Assembly (NCBI GenBank): GCA_002694465.1
Contig: NZMG01000003.1
Span: forward strand, 139,860 to 203,859
Origin: Flavobacteriaceae bacterium
GTDB lineage: Bacteria; Bacteroidota; Bacteroidia; Flavobacteriales; Flavobacteriaceae
Direction: 5' to 3'
Length of the DNA: 64,000 nucleotides
Part shown: positions 53,214-62,880 of the stretch, in pieces
Layout of the letters: each line of letters opens with the position of its first letter
How positions within the stretch are numbered: the stretch's first letter is position 1
Notes under the pieces: model-generated
Seen by the model: the letters and a program-made list of their open reading frames with translations, nothing else
Database searches by the model: none
What the model was told of the DNA's origin: nothing
Translations under genes and position numbers: made by a program

Positions 53214-54383
53214 TTAAACAAATAAAACTTCGGCTTCTTTTTGGACACTTTTAAAAGCATTTTCTAAATCTGAAATTAGATCATCTGCTTCTTCAATACC
53301 GCAGGATAAACGAATAAGAGAATCTGTAATTCCAGCTTGCAATCGTTTCTCTCTGGGAATAGAAGCATGCGTCATCTGTGCAGGATGACACAGCAAGCTT
53401 TTCACACCCCCTAAACTTTCAGCCAGTTTAAAAAATGCTGTACTTGTAACAAATTCATTTGCAGCATCCTGTGTATCGTTTTTTAAACTAAAGGAAACTA
53501 CGCCGCCAAACAATCCGTTTTGTTGAGTGTTGGCAATTTCGTGATTTTTATGACTTTTCAACCCAGGATAAAATACCTGATCTACGGCATCATGCTGTTC
53601 TAAATACAAAGCCACTTTTAATGCGTTTTCACATTGTTTTCTAAAACGTAAATCCAAAGTTTCAATCCCTCGAATGGTTAAAAAGCAATCCCATGGGCCT
53701 AAGACTCCTCCCGACGCGTTTTGCACAAATTTAATTTTTTCGGAAAGCTCTTTTGTTTTAGTAATTACCAGACCAGCTACCAAATCGGAGTGACCCCCAA
53801 TATACTTTGTCCCGCTATGGATGATTATATCGGCTCCTAAATCAATTGGATTTTGTCCAATAGGGGAAGCAAAAGTATTATCGACTACCAACAAAGCATT
53901 CACACTTTTGGCAACAGCAGATATGGCTTTAATGTCTGAAACTTTTAGAGTCGGGTTAGTTGGAGATTCTATCCAAACGAGTTTTGTTTTGGATGTTACT
54001 GCCTCAGCTACATTATCAACTTCGGTAGTATCTATGTATTTTACCTTAATGCCTAATTTTTCATACACATGGGTAAATAAGCGATATGCTCCACCATAGA
54101 TATCGTCTACCGCTACAATTTCATCTCCTGAAGAAAGTAATTTTAAAACAGAATCAATGGCCGCCAATCCAGTAGCAAAAGCAAATCCCGAATGCCCATG
54201 TTCAAGCTTGGCTACAAGGTCTTCCAGCGCTTTTCGTGTGGGGTTGTTACTTCTTGCGTAATCGAAACCCTTATTCACCCCAGGGGCTTCTTGAATAAAA
54301 GTGGAAGTTTGGTACACAGGTACCGAGATAGCACCCGTTAATGGGTCACTTGGAATAGAATGGATAATTTTTGTTGCACTCAT
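53214..54383 (-). CDS. Cystathionine gamma-synthase / O-acylhomoserine sulfhydrylase (PLP enzyme)
   Basis: A 389-residue Cys/Met-metabolism PLP-dependent enzyme. The PLP lysine is in HSGTKYIGGHSDLVAG near residue 196. Other family signatures are YARSNNPTRKALE (residues 42-54), ATGLAAIDSVLKLL and the C-terminal ESLGGVKSLLCHPAQMTHAS. It probably makes cystathionine or homocysteine from an activated homoserine and a sulfur source. It is the first gene after the second SAM riboswitch (54509-54615). Confidence 0.9.
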   Translation of the reverse strand: MSATKIIHSIPSDPLTGAISVPVYQTSTFIQEAPGVNKGFDYARSNNPTRKALEDLVAKLEHGHSGFAFATGLAAIDSVLKLLSSGDEIVAVDDIYGGAYRLFTHVYEKLGIKVKYIDTTEVDNVAEAVTSKTKLVWIESPTNPTLKVSDIKAISAVAKSVNALLVVDNTFASPIGQNPIDLGADIIIHSGTKYIGGHSDLVAGLVITKTKELSEKIKFVQNASGGVLGPWDCFLTIRGIETLDLRFRKQCENALKVALYLEQHDAVDQVFYPGLKSHKNHEIANTQQNGLFGGVVSFSLKNDTQDAANEFVTSTAFFKLAESLGGVKSLLCHPAQMTHASIPREKRLQAGITDSLIRLSCGIEEADDLISDLENAFKSVQKEAEVLFV

Positions 54384-54508
54384 TTTTCTAATTTTTTTGA
54401 GTTAATAAATAGATTAAACCAAAAAATTCAAATACGTCTTACGACGGATCTACTAGAAAAATGTTATTAAGAAATTTGAAAAACCACTTAGGAAAAAAAT
54501 GGGTTTGT

Positions 54509-54615
54509 CGTTATCTATCAGCCGCAATTTGCAGTGTAGAATGTAGCACCTTCTTTGTATAACAAAGGGTTGCTAAGGTTTCAACGGGTCTAGTCCCTCC
54601 ACCTTTCTTGATAAC
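54509..54615 (-). ncRNA. SAM-I (S-box) riboswitch upstream of the cystathionine synthase gene
   Basis: The minus strand carries the same core as the copy at 50331: GTTATCAAGAAAGGTGGAGG, then GACCC, GAAACCTTAGCAACCC, AAGGTGCTA. P1 (GTTATC / GATAAC), a P3 stem (CTTTGT / ACAAAG), and a P4-like stem (CTGC / GCGG) are present. The 125-nt tail contains a hairpin CGTC-GTAA-GACG (54446-54435) followed by an AT-rich tract, a candidate expression platform but not a clear terminator. SAM would repress the MetB-like enzyme gene, homoserine dehydrogenase and perhaps the sulfur genes behind them. This covers most of the gene-free stretch 54384-54692. Confidence 0.9.
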
Positions 54616-54692
54616 ATTTCAGTAAGTTATTGAACTTTGTGAGCACAAATATTGAAAAACAAAATTGACTTCTCCAAATATTTTTAAAGATT

Positions 54693-56234
54693 TTATTTTT
54701 TTAATGATGCCTTATTTTGAATGATTTCTGGTATGGAAACACCATACATATTACTTTCTAGCCAAGAAATAATATCGAGATAAAGAAAGCTCCTTCGCTC
54801 ATAGGGGTCCTCTTCTAATTCCTTTAGCTTTGAATGTAATTTTTTGAATTCATTTTTTATTTCATGCGGATAAATCTCTCCCAGTCTTCGTAAAAATTTA
54901 ATCATTTCCTTTTGCACTTGGTACAAGTCTTCCATCTTAATTAAAAACTTGTAGGTGCTTTTTATTAAGCGCTCCAAATGGTAATCGTCCCCAGCTTCGT
55001 AATGAGCCACCAAGTTCAAAATTCGAGAATAACAAAGTAAATCTTCACGCATTTCCAGCGACTTATTAGAGATGATTTTTTCTAGATATAAAATACATTT
55101 TCGGTTATCACCCACACCAAAATACAAACAAGCAATTTTGTAATAAAAAATTAATATATGATGTTCGTCTATCTTGTCCTCAAACGCTTTTATACCCTTT
55201 AAAACTTCTGGGACCAATTCCAGTCCCTCTTTAAAAGTTCCTTCCATAAAATGAAGGTTCATTTTATGCGAATACAAATATAAAAACACCAAACTTTGTA
55301 CATTCTCACGGGAAGGAAAATCGTCTTGTTGCAAGGTTTCTTCAAAACGATGAAGCGCCTCCTTGAATCTAGGTATGTCCCCAATAAAAAACAAGGCCTC
55401 CAAAAGATATTGTTCCCCCCGAATAAAAAATACAGGGTTCAAAACAATCATATTAGGGTTTTCAAAAAACAATTCGGTCCATTTTAAAGCATATCGATAA
55501 CACGATAAAAAATCCTGAATTAAAAAACTATACCATAAATAGGCTTTGTACAACCATAATTTTTCACGGAATCCAATTTTTTCAATATTGAACTTTGGCA
55601 ATCGCGCATTAAAATAGTTTGTAATTACTTGATATTCTTCGTCGCTTTTTACATAACCCTTTTTCAAAAAAATCCCATATAGCTGAAGCGACAAATTGGA
55701 TAACTTACTCGCCAAAACATTCAATTGACTCACATTTTTGGCTTCAATAGTAAGTTCGTCTGCACGATTACTAATACTCCGGGTAATGTATTGCGATTCT
55801 ATCACCTTTTCTAGTTCAATAATTTCGTACGCCGTATTTTTCTCCTCATTCATTAAGGCAACAGACTTGGCTTTATCCAGTAACTTTAGACTCTGATTAT
55901 ATAACCCTTTATGATACAAAATGGTTGCAAAATCCAACATTTCTCGTATCTGTAATCGTACATTTTGATGGACCGGGTTAAGCCTTAGGCTAATGAGAAT
56001 TTGTTTGTATAAATGGGCTTTTAAATTTGAAAGCTGTTTTTTTTGAATGTTTTTATGCTTCAAAATTTCATGTTCGTCATAGACAGAAAGTTTCTCCAAA
56101 ACATCAAATAACTCCATAAATTTTGCACCCTCATTTACCCCTAATCTCCCTGCGTACAATTTAAATTGTCGCTTTTCAGACTTGGAAAGTGATTTTATTA
56201 GATCGAATAAATGGTCTTTTGAAACTTTGGACAT
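54693..56234 (-). CDS. Conserved hypothetical protein, helical-repeat (TPR-like)
   Basis: A 513-residue cytoplasmic protein without signal peptide. Its sequence is almost entirely helical, with repeated amphipathic pairs (for example YNQSLKLLDKAKSVALMNEE, LYKAYLWYSFLIQDFLSC), as in TPR-like solenoids. The N terminus (DLIKSLSKSEKRQFKLYAGR) is very conserved in Flavobacteriaceae homologues I know of, which have no assigned function. It sits alone between the methionine regulon and the leu operon on the minus strand, and is transcribed divergently from leuA. Confidence 0.75.
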   Translation of the reverse strand: MSKVSKDHLFDLIKSLSKSEKRQFKLYAGRLGVNEGAKFMELFDVLEKLSVYDEHEILKHKNIQKKQLSNLKAHLYKQILISLRLNPVHQNVRLQIREMLDFATILYHKGLYNQSLKLLDKAKSVALMNEEKNTAYEIIELEKVIESQYITRSISNRADELTIEAKNVSQLNVLASKLSNLSLQLYGIFLKKGYVKSDEEYQVITNYFNARLPKFNIEKIGFREKLWLYKAYLWYSFLIQDFLSCYRYALKWTELFFENPNMIVLNPVFFIRGEQYLLEALFFIGDIPRFKEALHRFEETLQQDDFPSRENVQSLVFLYLYSHKMNLHFMEGTFKEGLELVPEVLKGIKAFEDKIDEHHILIFYYKIACLYFGVGDNRKCILYLEKIISNKSLEMREDLLCYSRILNLVAHYEAGDDYHLERLIKSTYKFLIKMEDLYQVQKEMIKFLRRLGEIYPHEIKNEFKKLHSKLKELEEDPYERRSFLYLDIISWLESNMYGVSIPEIIQNKASLKK

Positions 56235-56384
56235 AGTAAGCCAAGTATATTTAAATTACTGTATTCCAGTTTTTTAAGTTAGGTTCTGTCTATTTTAACA
56301 CCGTAATTCCCTTATCAAAATTACTATGTTTTGGTATTCCAAAGTATAAATTCGCATAACAATTATCAACTTTATTTTTAAGAA

Positions 56385-57560
56385 ATGTCACAATCTCAAA
56401 TTCAAATTTTTGATACTACCTTACGGGATGGTGAGCAAGTTCCTGGTTGCAAATTAAACACAGACCAAAAACTTATCATTGCACAGCAATTGGAAAAGTT
56501 GGGTGTAGATGTTATTGAGGCCGGATTCCCAATTTCCAGTCCCGGGGACTTTAAAAGCGTCAAGGCCATTTCTGAAATTGTAAAAAATGCTACAGTTTGC
56601 GGACTCACCCGTGCGGTGAAAAAAGATATTGAAATGGCTGCGGAAGCTTTGAAAAAAGCTAAAAAACCAAGAATACATACTGGAATTGGAACATCCCCCT
56701 CTCATATAAAATATAAATTTAATAGCAATAGCGAACAGATTATAGACCGTGCTTTTGAAGCAGTAAAGTATGCCAAATCCTTTGTTGAGGACGTAGAATT
56801 TTACGCGGAAGATGCGGGAAGAACCGAAAATGAGTATTTGGCTAAAGTCTGTGAAGCAGCTATTAAAGCTGGTGCTACGGTACTAAACATTCCAGACACA
56901 ACTGGTTATTGTCTGCCCAATGAATACGGTGCAAAAATAAAATACTTAATGGAAAATGTAACAGGAATTGAAAAAGCCATCCTTTCCTGCCATTGCCATA
57001 ACGATTTGGGCCTAGCCACAGCCAATTCCATTGAGGGTGTCATAAACGGCGCACGTCAAATAGAATGTACCATTAATGGCATTGGTGAACGTGCAGGAAA
57101 TACAGCTTTAGAAGAAGTGGTGATGATTTTAAAACAACATCCTTATTTAAATTTAACCACAAATATTCAGCCCAAAGAAATTTATAAAACGAGTCAGTTA
57201 GTGTCCCACCATATGGGTGTATACACCCAACCTAATAAAGCCATAGTAGGCTCCAATGCGTTTGCCCATAGTTCAGGAATTCATCAAGATGGGGTTATAA
57301 AAAATAGAGAAACCTATGAGATTATAGATCCAAAAGAGATTGGTGTTACCGAATCTGCCATCGTGCTTACAGCTCGTAGTGGTCGAGCTGCTTTGGCATA
57401 TCGTGCTAAAAAGGTAGGCTACGAACTCACAAAACTCCAATTGGATGATGTATACGCAACTTTTTTAAATTTTGCCGACAAGAAAAAAGAAGTTAAAGAC
57501 GACGATATTCATCAAATCATTGAAACCAGTAATGTGTACCAACAAATTATTTCAGCATAA
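56385..57560 (+). CDS. leuA: 2-isopropylmalate synthase LeuA
   Basis: LeuA condenses acetyl-CoA and 2-oxoisovalerate, the committed step of leucine synthesis. The N-terminal [16 protein letters not shown] motif and the [13 protein letters not shown] metal-binding motif (near residue 205) are present, as is [18 protein letters not shown]. At 391 residues it lacks the C-terminal LeuA dimer/regulatory domain of the 500-residue enzymes, so it is of the short form and probably not inhibited by leucine through that domain. Homocitrate synthase is the alternative, but adjacency to leuCDB supports LeuA. Confidence 0.93.
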   Translation: MSQSQIQIFDTTLRDGEQVPGCKLNTDQKLIIAQQLEKLGVDVIEAGFPISSPGDFKSVKAISEIVKNATVCGLTRAVKKDIEMAAEALKKAKKPRIHTGIGTSPSHIKYKFNSNSEQIIDRAFEAVKYAKSFVEDVEFYAEDAGRTENEYLAKVCEAAIKAGATVLNIPDTTGYCLPNEYGAKIKYLMENVTGIEKAILSCHCHNDLGLATANSIEGVINGARQIECTINGIGERAGNTALEEVVMILKQHPYLNLTTNIQPKEIYKTSQLVSHHMGVYTQPNKAIVGSNAFAHSSGIHQDGVIKNRETYEIIDPKEIGVTESAIVLTARSGRAALAYRAKKVGYELTKLQLDDVYATFLNFADKKKEVKDDDIHQIIETSNVYQQIISA

Positions 57561-58942
57561 TGGGAAAAACATTATTCGATAAAGTTTGGGATGCCCATGT
57601 GGTTGATTCTATTGAGAACGGCCCCCAAGTTTTATATATTGATACGCATTTAATTCATGAGGTAACGAGTCCGCAAGCTTTTAATGAGCTGGAAGAGCGG
57701 AACATTCCAATTTTTCGGCCCAACCAAATTGTCGCCACTGCAGACCACAATACACCTACCCTTGATCAACATTTACCGATAAAGGATGTTCTTTCAAGAA
57801 ACCAATTAAAACAACTTTCTGAAAATTGTAATAAACACGGTATTAGATTGTATGAATTAGGTCACAAATATAATGGTATCGTACATGTGATGGCACCTGA
57901 GTTAGGTATAACACAACCTGGAAAAACCCTTGTTTGTGGAGATAGTCATACCTCCACCCACGGGGCGTTTGGAGCTATAGCTTTTGGCATCGGAACCAGT
58001 CAGGTGGCTCAAGTTTTTGCGAGTCAATGTTTGTTACTAACCAAACCCAAATCGTTGAGGGTAACGGTAAATGGAACCCTTAAAAAAGGGGTCCTTCCCA
58101 AAGACGTTATTTTATATATCATTTCTCAAATTGGTACAAACGCAGGTACTGGGTATTTTTGTGAATATGCAGGCGAGGTGTTTGAACGTATGAGTATGGA
58201 AGGCCGTATGACCGTATGTAATATGAGTATTGAAATGGGAGCTCGTGGTGGTATGATTGCTCCCGATGAAACTACATTTAACTACGTAAAAGGCCGAAAA
58301 TTTGCACCAAAAGATGAAACATTTGATAAAAAAGTAGCCTATTGGAAAACTTTAGCCACAGATTCAGATGCAATTTTTGATAAAGAATATACTTTCGATG
58401 CCTCCGAAATTGAACCCATGATTACCTATGGAACCCATCCAGGCATGGGAATAAAAATTTCAGAAATTATACCAAAAATAGACGACCCATCCTTTAGAAA
58501 GTCATTAGATTATATGGGCTTCAAGGCAGGTGAAAGTATGCTTAACAAACCTATCAATTATGTTTTTTTAGGTAGTTGCACCAATTCTAGGATTGAAGAT
58601 TTTAGAATGGCCGCCCACTTTATAAAAGGGAAACAAAAAGCCAAAAATGTTACGGCTTGGCTCGTCCCTGGGAGTAAGCAAGTTGAGGCTCAAATTGAAG
58701 CAGAAGGTTTGAAAGCAGTGTTTGAAGCAGCTGGATTTGAGTTAAGACAGCCAGGATGTTCTGCCTGTTTGGCCATGAATGACGATAAAATCCCTGCCGG
58801 TGAATACTGTGTATCTACCTCCAATAGAAACTTTGAAGGCCGTCAAGGGCAAGGAGCTCGTACCATTTTGGCAAGTCCATTGGTCGCAGCAGCCACCGCC
58901 ATTGAAGGTAAAATAATAGACATTACCCAGCACCTCAACTAA
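57560..58942 (+). CDS. leuC: 3-isopropylmalate dehydratase large subunit LeuC
   Basis: The large subunit of isopropylmalate isomerase, an aconitase-family [4Fe-4S] enzyme. The cluster-binding cysteines are in GSCTNSR (near residue 338) and GCSACLAM (near 398), and [23 protein letters not shown] is the typical N-terminal motif. Length 460. It starts inside the leuA stop (TAATG), a one-base overlap. It works with leuD, which begins 1 bp after its stop. Confidence 0.97.
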   Translation: MGKTLFDKVWDAHVVDSIENGPQVLYIDTHLIHEVTSPQAFNELEERNIPIFRPNQIVATADHNTPTLDQHLPIKDVLSRNQLKQLSENCNKHGIRLYELGHKYNGIVHVMAPELGITQPGKTLVCGDSHTSTHGAFGAIAFGIGTSQVAQVFASQCLLLTKPKSLRVTVNGTLKKGVLPKDVILYIISQIGTNAGTGYFCEYAGEVFERMSMEGRMTVCNMSIEMGARGGMIAPDETTFNYVKGRKFAPKDETFDKKVAYWKTLATDSDAIFDKEYTFDASEIEPMITYGTHPGMGIKISEIIPKIDDPSFRKSLDYMGFKAGESMLNKPINYVFLGSCTNSRIEDFRMAAHFIKGKQKAKNVTAWLVPGSKQVEAQIEAEGLKAVFEAAGFELRQPGCSACLAMNDDKIPAGEYCVSTSNRNFEGRQGQGARTILASPLVAAATAIEGKIIDITQHLN

Positions 58943-58943
58943 T

Positions 58944-59531
58944 ATGGAAAAATTTACAAAACTTACTAGCACTGCCATTCCATTGGAAGTAGAGAATGTA
59001 GATACCGACCAGATTATCCCAGCCCGTTTTTTAAAAGCAACAGATAAGGAAGGGTTTGGAGATAATGTGTTTAGAGATTGGCGATTTACAAAAGAGGGGA
59101 AACTTAATGAAAATTTTATTCTTAATAATCCTAACTATAGAGGAAGTATTTTGGTGACAGGCACCAATTTTGGATGCGGTTCCAGTCGTGAACATGCGGC
59201 TTGGGCACTTGTTGGTTATGGATTTAAGGTAGTTGTTTCCAGCTTCTTTGCAGATATTTTTAAAGGGAATTCCTTAAATAACGGATTATTACCTGTGCAA
59301 GTTTCTAAACAATTTCTTGCTCTAATATTAACGCGATTAAAAGAAAATCCTAACACCCAAATCACCGTAGATTTAGAAAATCAAACAATTTCAATTCTAG
59401 AAACAACGCTATCGGAATCTTTTGATATAGATCCATACAAAAAAATGTGCATGATTTATGGGTATGACGATATTGATTATTTATTGAGTAAAAAAGACCA
59501 AATTGAAGCCTTCGAGGCTCAAAAAATATAA
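58944..59531 (+). CDS. leuD: 3-isopropylmalate dehydratase small subunit LeuD
   Basis: The small subunit carrying the aconitase swivel domain. The family motifs [12 protein letters not shown] (near residue 20) and [13 protein letters not shown] (near residue 72) are present. At 195 residues it is normal length. It pairs with LeuC to isomerise 2-isopropylmalate to 3-isopropylmalate. Confidence 0.97.
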   Translation: MEKFTKLTSTAIPLEVENVDTDQIIPARFLKATDKEGFGDNVFRDWRFTKEGKLNENFILNNPNYRGSILVTGTNFGCGSSREHAAWALVGYGFKVVVSSFFADIFKGNSLNNGLLPVQVSKQFLALILTRLKENPNTQITVDLENQTISILETTLSESFDIDPYKKMCMIYGYDDIDYLLSKKDQIEAFEAQKI

Positions 59532-59535
59532 CACC

Positions 59536-60654
59536 ATGAAATTAAACATTGCAGTACTTCCAGGGGACGGCATTGGACCTGAAGTTACAAAACAATCCAT
59601 TAAAGTGCTTAATGCCATTGCCATGGAATTTAATCATTCCTTTTCCTTTAAACACGCCTCCGTGGGAGCCGTAGCCATTAAGGAAAAGGGAAATCCCCTG
59701 CCCGAAGAAACCTTAAAATTATGTAAACAAAATAATGCCATTTTATTTGGTGCCATTGGTGATCCAAAATACGATAATGATCCTTCAGCACCAGTACGAC
59801 CAGAGCAAGGACTATTAAAACTTCGCAAGGAATTAGGGCTCTTTGCAAACATTCGTCCGGTAAAGGCCTATGATACTCTATTGGATAAATCGCCCTTAAA
59901 AGAGGAGCGAATTAAAGGAACGGATATAAGTATTTATCGCGAATTAACTGGTGGTATTTATTTTGGCGAAAAGAAGCTCAATGAGGAAGGAACGGAGGCA
60001 TCAGATCTTTGTGTGTATTCAAAATTTGAAATCGAACGTATCACCCATCTGGCTTTTAAAGCAGCACAATCCCGAAATAAAAAAGTAACCTTGGTGGATA
60101 AGGCAAACGTCCTAGAAAGCTCTCGTCTATGGCGGAAAATTGTTACCCAAGTCTCTAAAGGATATCAGGATGTCACCCTAGATTTCCTCTTTGTGGATAA
60201 TGCGGCCATGCAACTCATTTTAAACCCAAAGCAATTTGATGTACTCCTTACAGAAAATATGTTTGGGGATATCTTAAGCGATGAGGCTAGTGTAATTGGA
60301 GGTTCTATTGGCCTTTTAGCTTCGGCCTCGGTGGGTGAAAAATATGCTTTATTTGAGCCCATTCATGGTTCCTATCCCCAAGCAAAAGGAAAAGGAATTG
60401 CCAACCCCATTGCATCCATCCTTTCTGCGGCCATGTTATTGGAGCATTTTGCCCTTTTTAAAGAGGCCGAGTTAATAAGAAAGGCCGTTGAAAAATCATT
60501 AGAGCTAGGAATTACCACACCCGATTTAAATTCGAGAAATCCATCAATAACAACCGATAGGGTTGGGGATTTTATAGAAGATTTTATCATAAACCCTAAA
60601 GATTCAAACATTAATTTTGCAAATATTCATTTAGGGCAGTCCACGATAATATAA
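59536..60654 (+). CDS. leuB: 3-isopropylmalate dehydrogenase LeuB
   Basis: An NAD-dependent oxidative decarboxylase. Signatures are LPGDGIGPEVTKQSIKVL near the start, FGAIGDPKYD, ELTGGIYFG, KANVLESSRLWRK, FVDNAAMQLI and NMFGDILSDEASVIGGSIGLLASAS. I use the ATG at 59536 rather than the in-frame codon at 59503, because MKLNIAVLPGDGIG is the conserved beginning and the earlier codon lies inside leuD. It is the last gene of leuACDB and converges on thrC with a 1-bp gap. Confidence 0.97.
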   Translation: MKLNIAVLPGDGIGPEVTKQSIKVLNAIAMEFNHSFSFKHASVGAVAIKEKGNPLPEETLKLCKQNNAILFGAIGDPKYDNDPSAPVRPEQGLLKLRKELGLFANIRPVKAYDTLLDKSPLKEERIKGTDISIYRELTGGIYFGEKKLNEEGTEASDLCVYSKFEIERITHLAFKAAQSRNKKVTLVDKANVLESSRLWRKIVTQVSKGYQDVTLDFLFVDNAAMQLILNPKQFDVLLTENMFGDILSDEASVIGGSIGLLASASVGEKYALFEPIHGSYPQAKGKGIANPIASILSAAMLLEHFALFKEAELIRKAVEKSLELGITTPDLNSRNPSITTDRVGDFIEDFIINPKDSNINFANIHLGQSTII

Positions 60655-60655
60655 T

Positions 60656-61951
60656 TTAGTTTAATAATAGTTTGCTTTTTAATTGAGAATAGGTCAAAAT
60701 AGTTTCGGCCTTTTTCTTTTTCTGAAGGATTTGTTTTATGGATTCTGGCATTTCAATTCTAGCCACAAGTTTCTTCGGAATAACATCCAAAAACTTCACA
60801 GGGTGGGCTGTCTCTAAAAAGATTCCTAATTTATTAGGGTGTTCTTTTAAATATTCTTTTAACGCTAAATAACCCACAGCACCATGAGGATCTGCAATAT
60901 AATTGTGACGCTCATAAAGCGACTTCATCGCCTCTCGAGTTTCATCATCCGTAAAACTATAGCCTGAAAGATTTTCAGAAAGGGTTTTAAAGCTATTATT
61001 ATGTAAGGCTTCAATGCGAATAAAATTACTTGGAGCACCAACATCCATGGCATTAGAAATGGTTGCCACCGAAGGTTTTGTAATATATTTTCCGCTTTGT
61101 AAATAAGCTGGAACAATATCATTTGCATTGGTGCCTGCCACAAAATGATGAATTGGCAATCCTAGTTTTTGTGCTAACATTCCAGCACAGATATTTCCAT
61201 AATTTCCGCTGGGTACCGAAAAAATTAATTTTTGATCTAGATTCTTCAATTTTTTGTATACCAAAAAGTAATAAAACATTTGTGGAATCCATCGTGCTAC
61301 GTTAATAGAGTTGGCAGAGGTAAGCTTACGTTTTCCTTCAAAATCTTTGTCCAAAAAAGCCTCTTTTACCATAGCTTGGCAATCATCAAAAACTCCATCA
61401 ACCTCAATAGCCGTAATATTTTCACCGTAGGTAGTAAGTTGTTTTTCTTGTATCTCACTAACTTTTCCCTTGGGATATAAAATAACAACTTCCACACCAG
61501 GCACTTTAAAAAAGCCGTTGGCAACCGCACCACCCGTGTCACCAGAAGTAGCTACCAAAACGGTTATTTTTTCTTCATTATTTTGATTGAAATATCCTAA
61601 GCAGCGTGCCATAAACCTAGCACCTACATCTTTAAAAGCCAATGTGGGACCGTGAAAAAGTTCTAAAGCAGCCACATTATCCTCAATTTTAACCAATGGA
61701 AAATCAAACGAAAGGGTTTCATTTACAATTTGTTGTAGAGCTTCTTTAGGAATATCGGCTCCTACAAATTGCTTTATCGCTTCAAATGCGATGGAAGTAG
61801 TATCTTTTTCTTCAATAGTGTCAAAAAAAGTTTTTGGTAACGGAGTAATTTCCGAAGGAAAATACAACCCTTTGTCTGCTGCCAGACCATGTAATACTGC
61901 TTCCCTAAATGAAACATTAGGAGCCTTGTGGTTTAAACTGAAATATTGCAT
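60656..61951 (-). CDS. thrC: Threonine synthase ThrC
   Basis: ThrC makes threonine from O-phosphohomoserine. The PLP lysine is in GPTLAFKDVGARF (near residue 104), followed by VATSGDTGGAVANGF and the phosphate-binding PSGNYGNICAGM. Length 431. It is the third gene of thrA-thrB-thrC on the minus strand and overlaps the thrB stop by one base. Confidence 0.97.
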   Translation of the reverse strand: MQYFSLNHKAPNVSFREAVLHGLAADKGLYFPSEITPLPKTFFDTIEEKDTTSIAFEAIKQFVGADIPKEALQQIVNETLSFDFPLVKIEDNVAALELFHGPTLAFKDVGARFMARCLGYFNQNNEEKITVLVATSGDTGGAVANGFFKVPGVEVVILYPKGKVSEIQEKQLTTYGENITAIEVDGVFDDCQAMVKEAFLDKDFEGKRKLTSANSINVARWIPQMFYYFLVYKKLKNLDQKLIFSVPSGNYGNICAGMLAQKLGLPIHHFVAGTNANDIVPAYLQSGKYITKPSVATISNAMDVGAPSNFIRIEALHNNSFKTLSENLSGYSFTDDETREAMKSLYERHNYIADPHGAVGYLALKEYLKEHPNKLGIFLETAHPVKFLDVIPKKLVARIEMPESIKQILQKKKKAETILTYSQLKSKLLLN

Positions 61952-62877
61952 TAGTTTTTTAATATTTTAACGCCTTCCCTACCTAAGGCAGAAACATAAA
62001 GGTGATAATCGATTCCAGTATTATCATAGGTTTCGTTAAAGGCCAATGCCACTTTTTGAGCATTTTTCTCTCCTTTACACAACGCAAACACAGAGGGTCC
62101 AGATCCCGAAATACCAGCTCCCAAAGCCCCGTGATCTAATGCTGCACGTTTTAATTCGTCAAAAAATGGTATTAATATTTTACGGGCAGGTTCTGCCACC
62201 AAATCGATTAGTGAACGCCCTATAAGTTCATAATTGTTGGTATAGAGTCCACTTATTAATCCACCCACATTAGCCCACTGGGCAACCGCATCCCTTATTG
62301 GGATTACTTCTGGGAGAATGTCCCGAGCATCCCTAGTTTTTATTTCAACCTGCGGATGAATCACTACTGCATATAAAGCTGCAGGGGTAGGTAAAGAAAC
62401 CACTTCTAATGGGAGATAGCTTCTTATTAAAACAAAACCTCCAAATAATGCTGCACTCACGTTATCTGCTATTTGTGAACCACAAGCTGCTTCCTCTCCC
62501 AACATGGCAAATTTAACCAAGTCCAGCGTAGAAAAAGTTCCTCCTAAAAAGTGATTTATGGCAAAAGCAGTTCCAGCACTACTAGCAGCACTACTCCCCA
62601 ATCCACTACCTGGTTTGTATTTTTTATAAATTTCAATATCAATTCCAAAAGGAAAATCTGCCGCCTCCAACATCTTTTGAGCAACAACACCTGCGGCATT
62701 TTTAGAAATTTCCATAGGAAGGGTAGCCCCCTCCACTTTTGATATGGTCACCTTTTTTGAATCGTTTATGGTAAAAAACATTTCGTCCCCCAACCCGTCC
62801 AACGCAAAGCCCAAAGCATCAAAACCACAAGAAACATTGGCTACTGTAGCTGGTGAAAAAATGCGAAGTTGTTCCAT
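61951..62877 (-). CDS. thrB: Homoserine kinase ThrB
   Basis: A GHMP-family kinase that phosphorylates homoserine. The ATP-binding P-loop-like motif is PGSGLGSSAASSAGTAFA near residue 91, and the C-terminal GAGISGSGPSVFALC is the third GHMP motif. Length 308. It starts 3 bp after the thrA stop. Confidence 0.96.
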   Translation of the reverse strand: MEQLRIFSPATVANVSCGFDALGFALDGLGDEMFFTINDSKKVTISKVEGATLPMEISKNAAGVVAQKMLEAADFPFGIDIEIYKKYKPGSGLGSSAASSAGTAFAINHFLGGTFSTLDLVKFAMLGEEAACGSQIADNVSAALFGGFVLIRSYLPLEVVSLPTPAALYAVVIHPQVEIKTRDARDILPEVIPIRDAVAQWANVGGLISGLYTNNYELIGRSLIDLVAEPARKILIPFFDELKRAALDHGALGAGISGSGPSVFALCKGEKNAQKVALAFNETYDNTGIDYHLYVSALGREGVKILKN

Positions 62878-62880
62878 AGT

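Noticed and set aside
56322..56345. Mini-frame MFWYSKV upstream of leuA as a leader peptide
   Set aside because: It is aromatic, not leucine-rich, is only 7 codons, and is not followed by a terminator; it arises from the inverted repeat.
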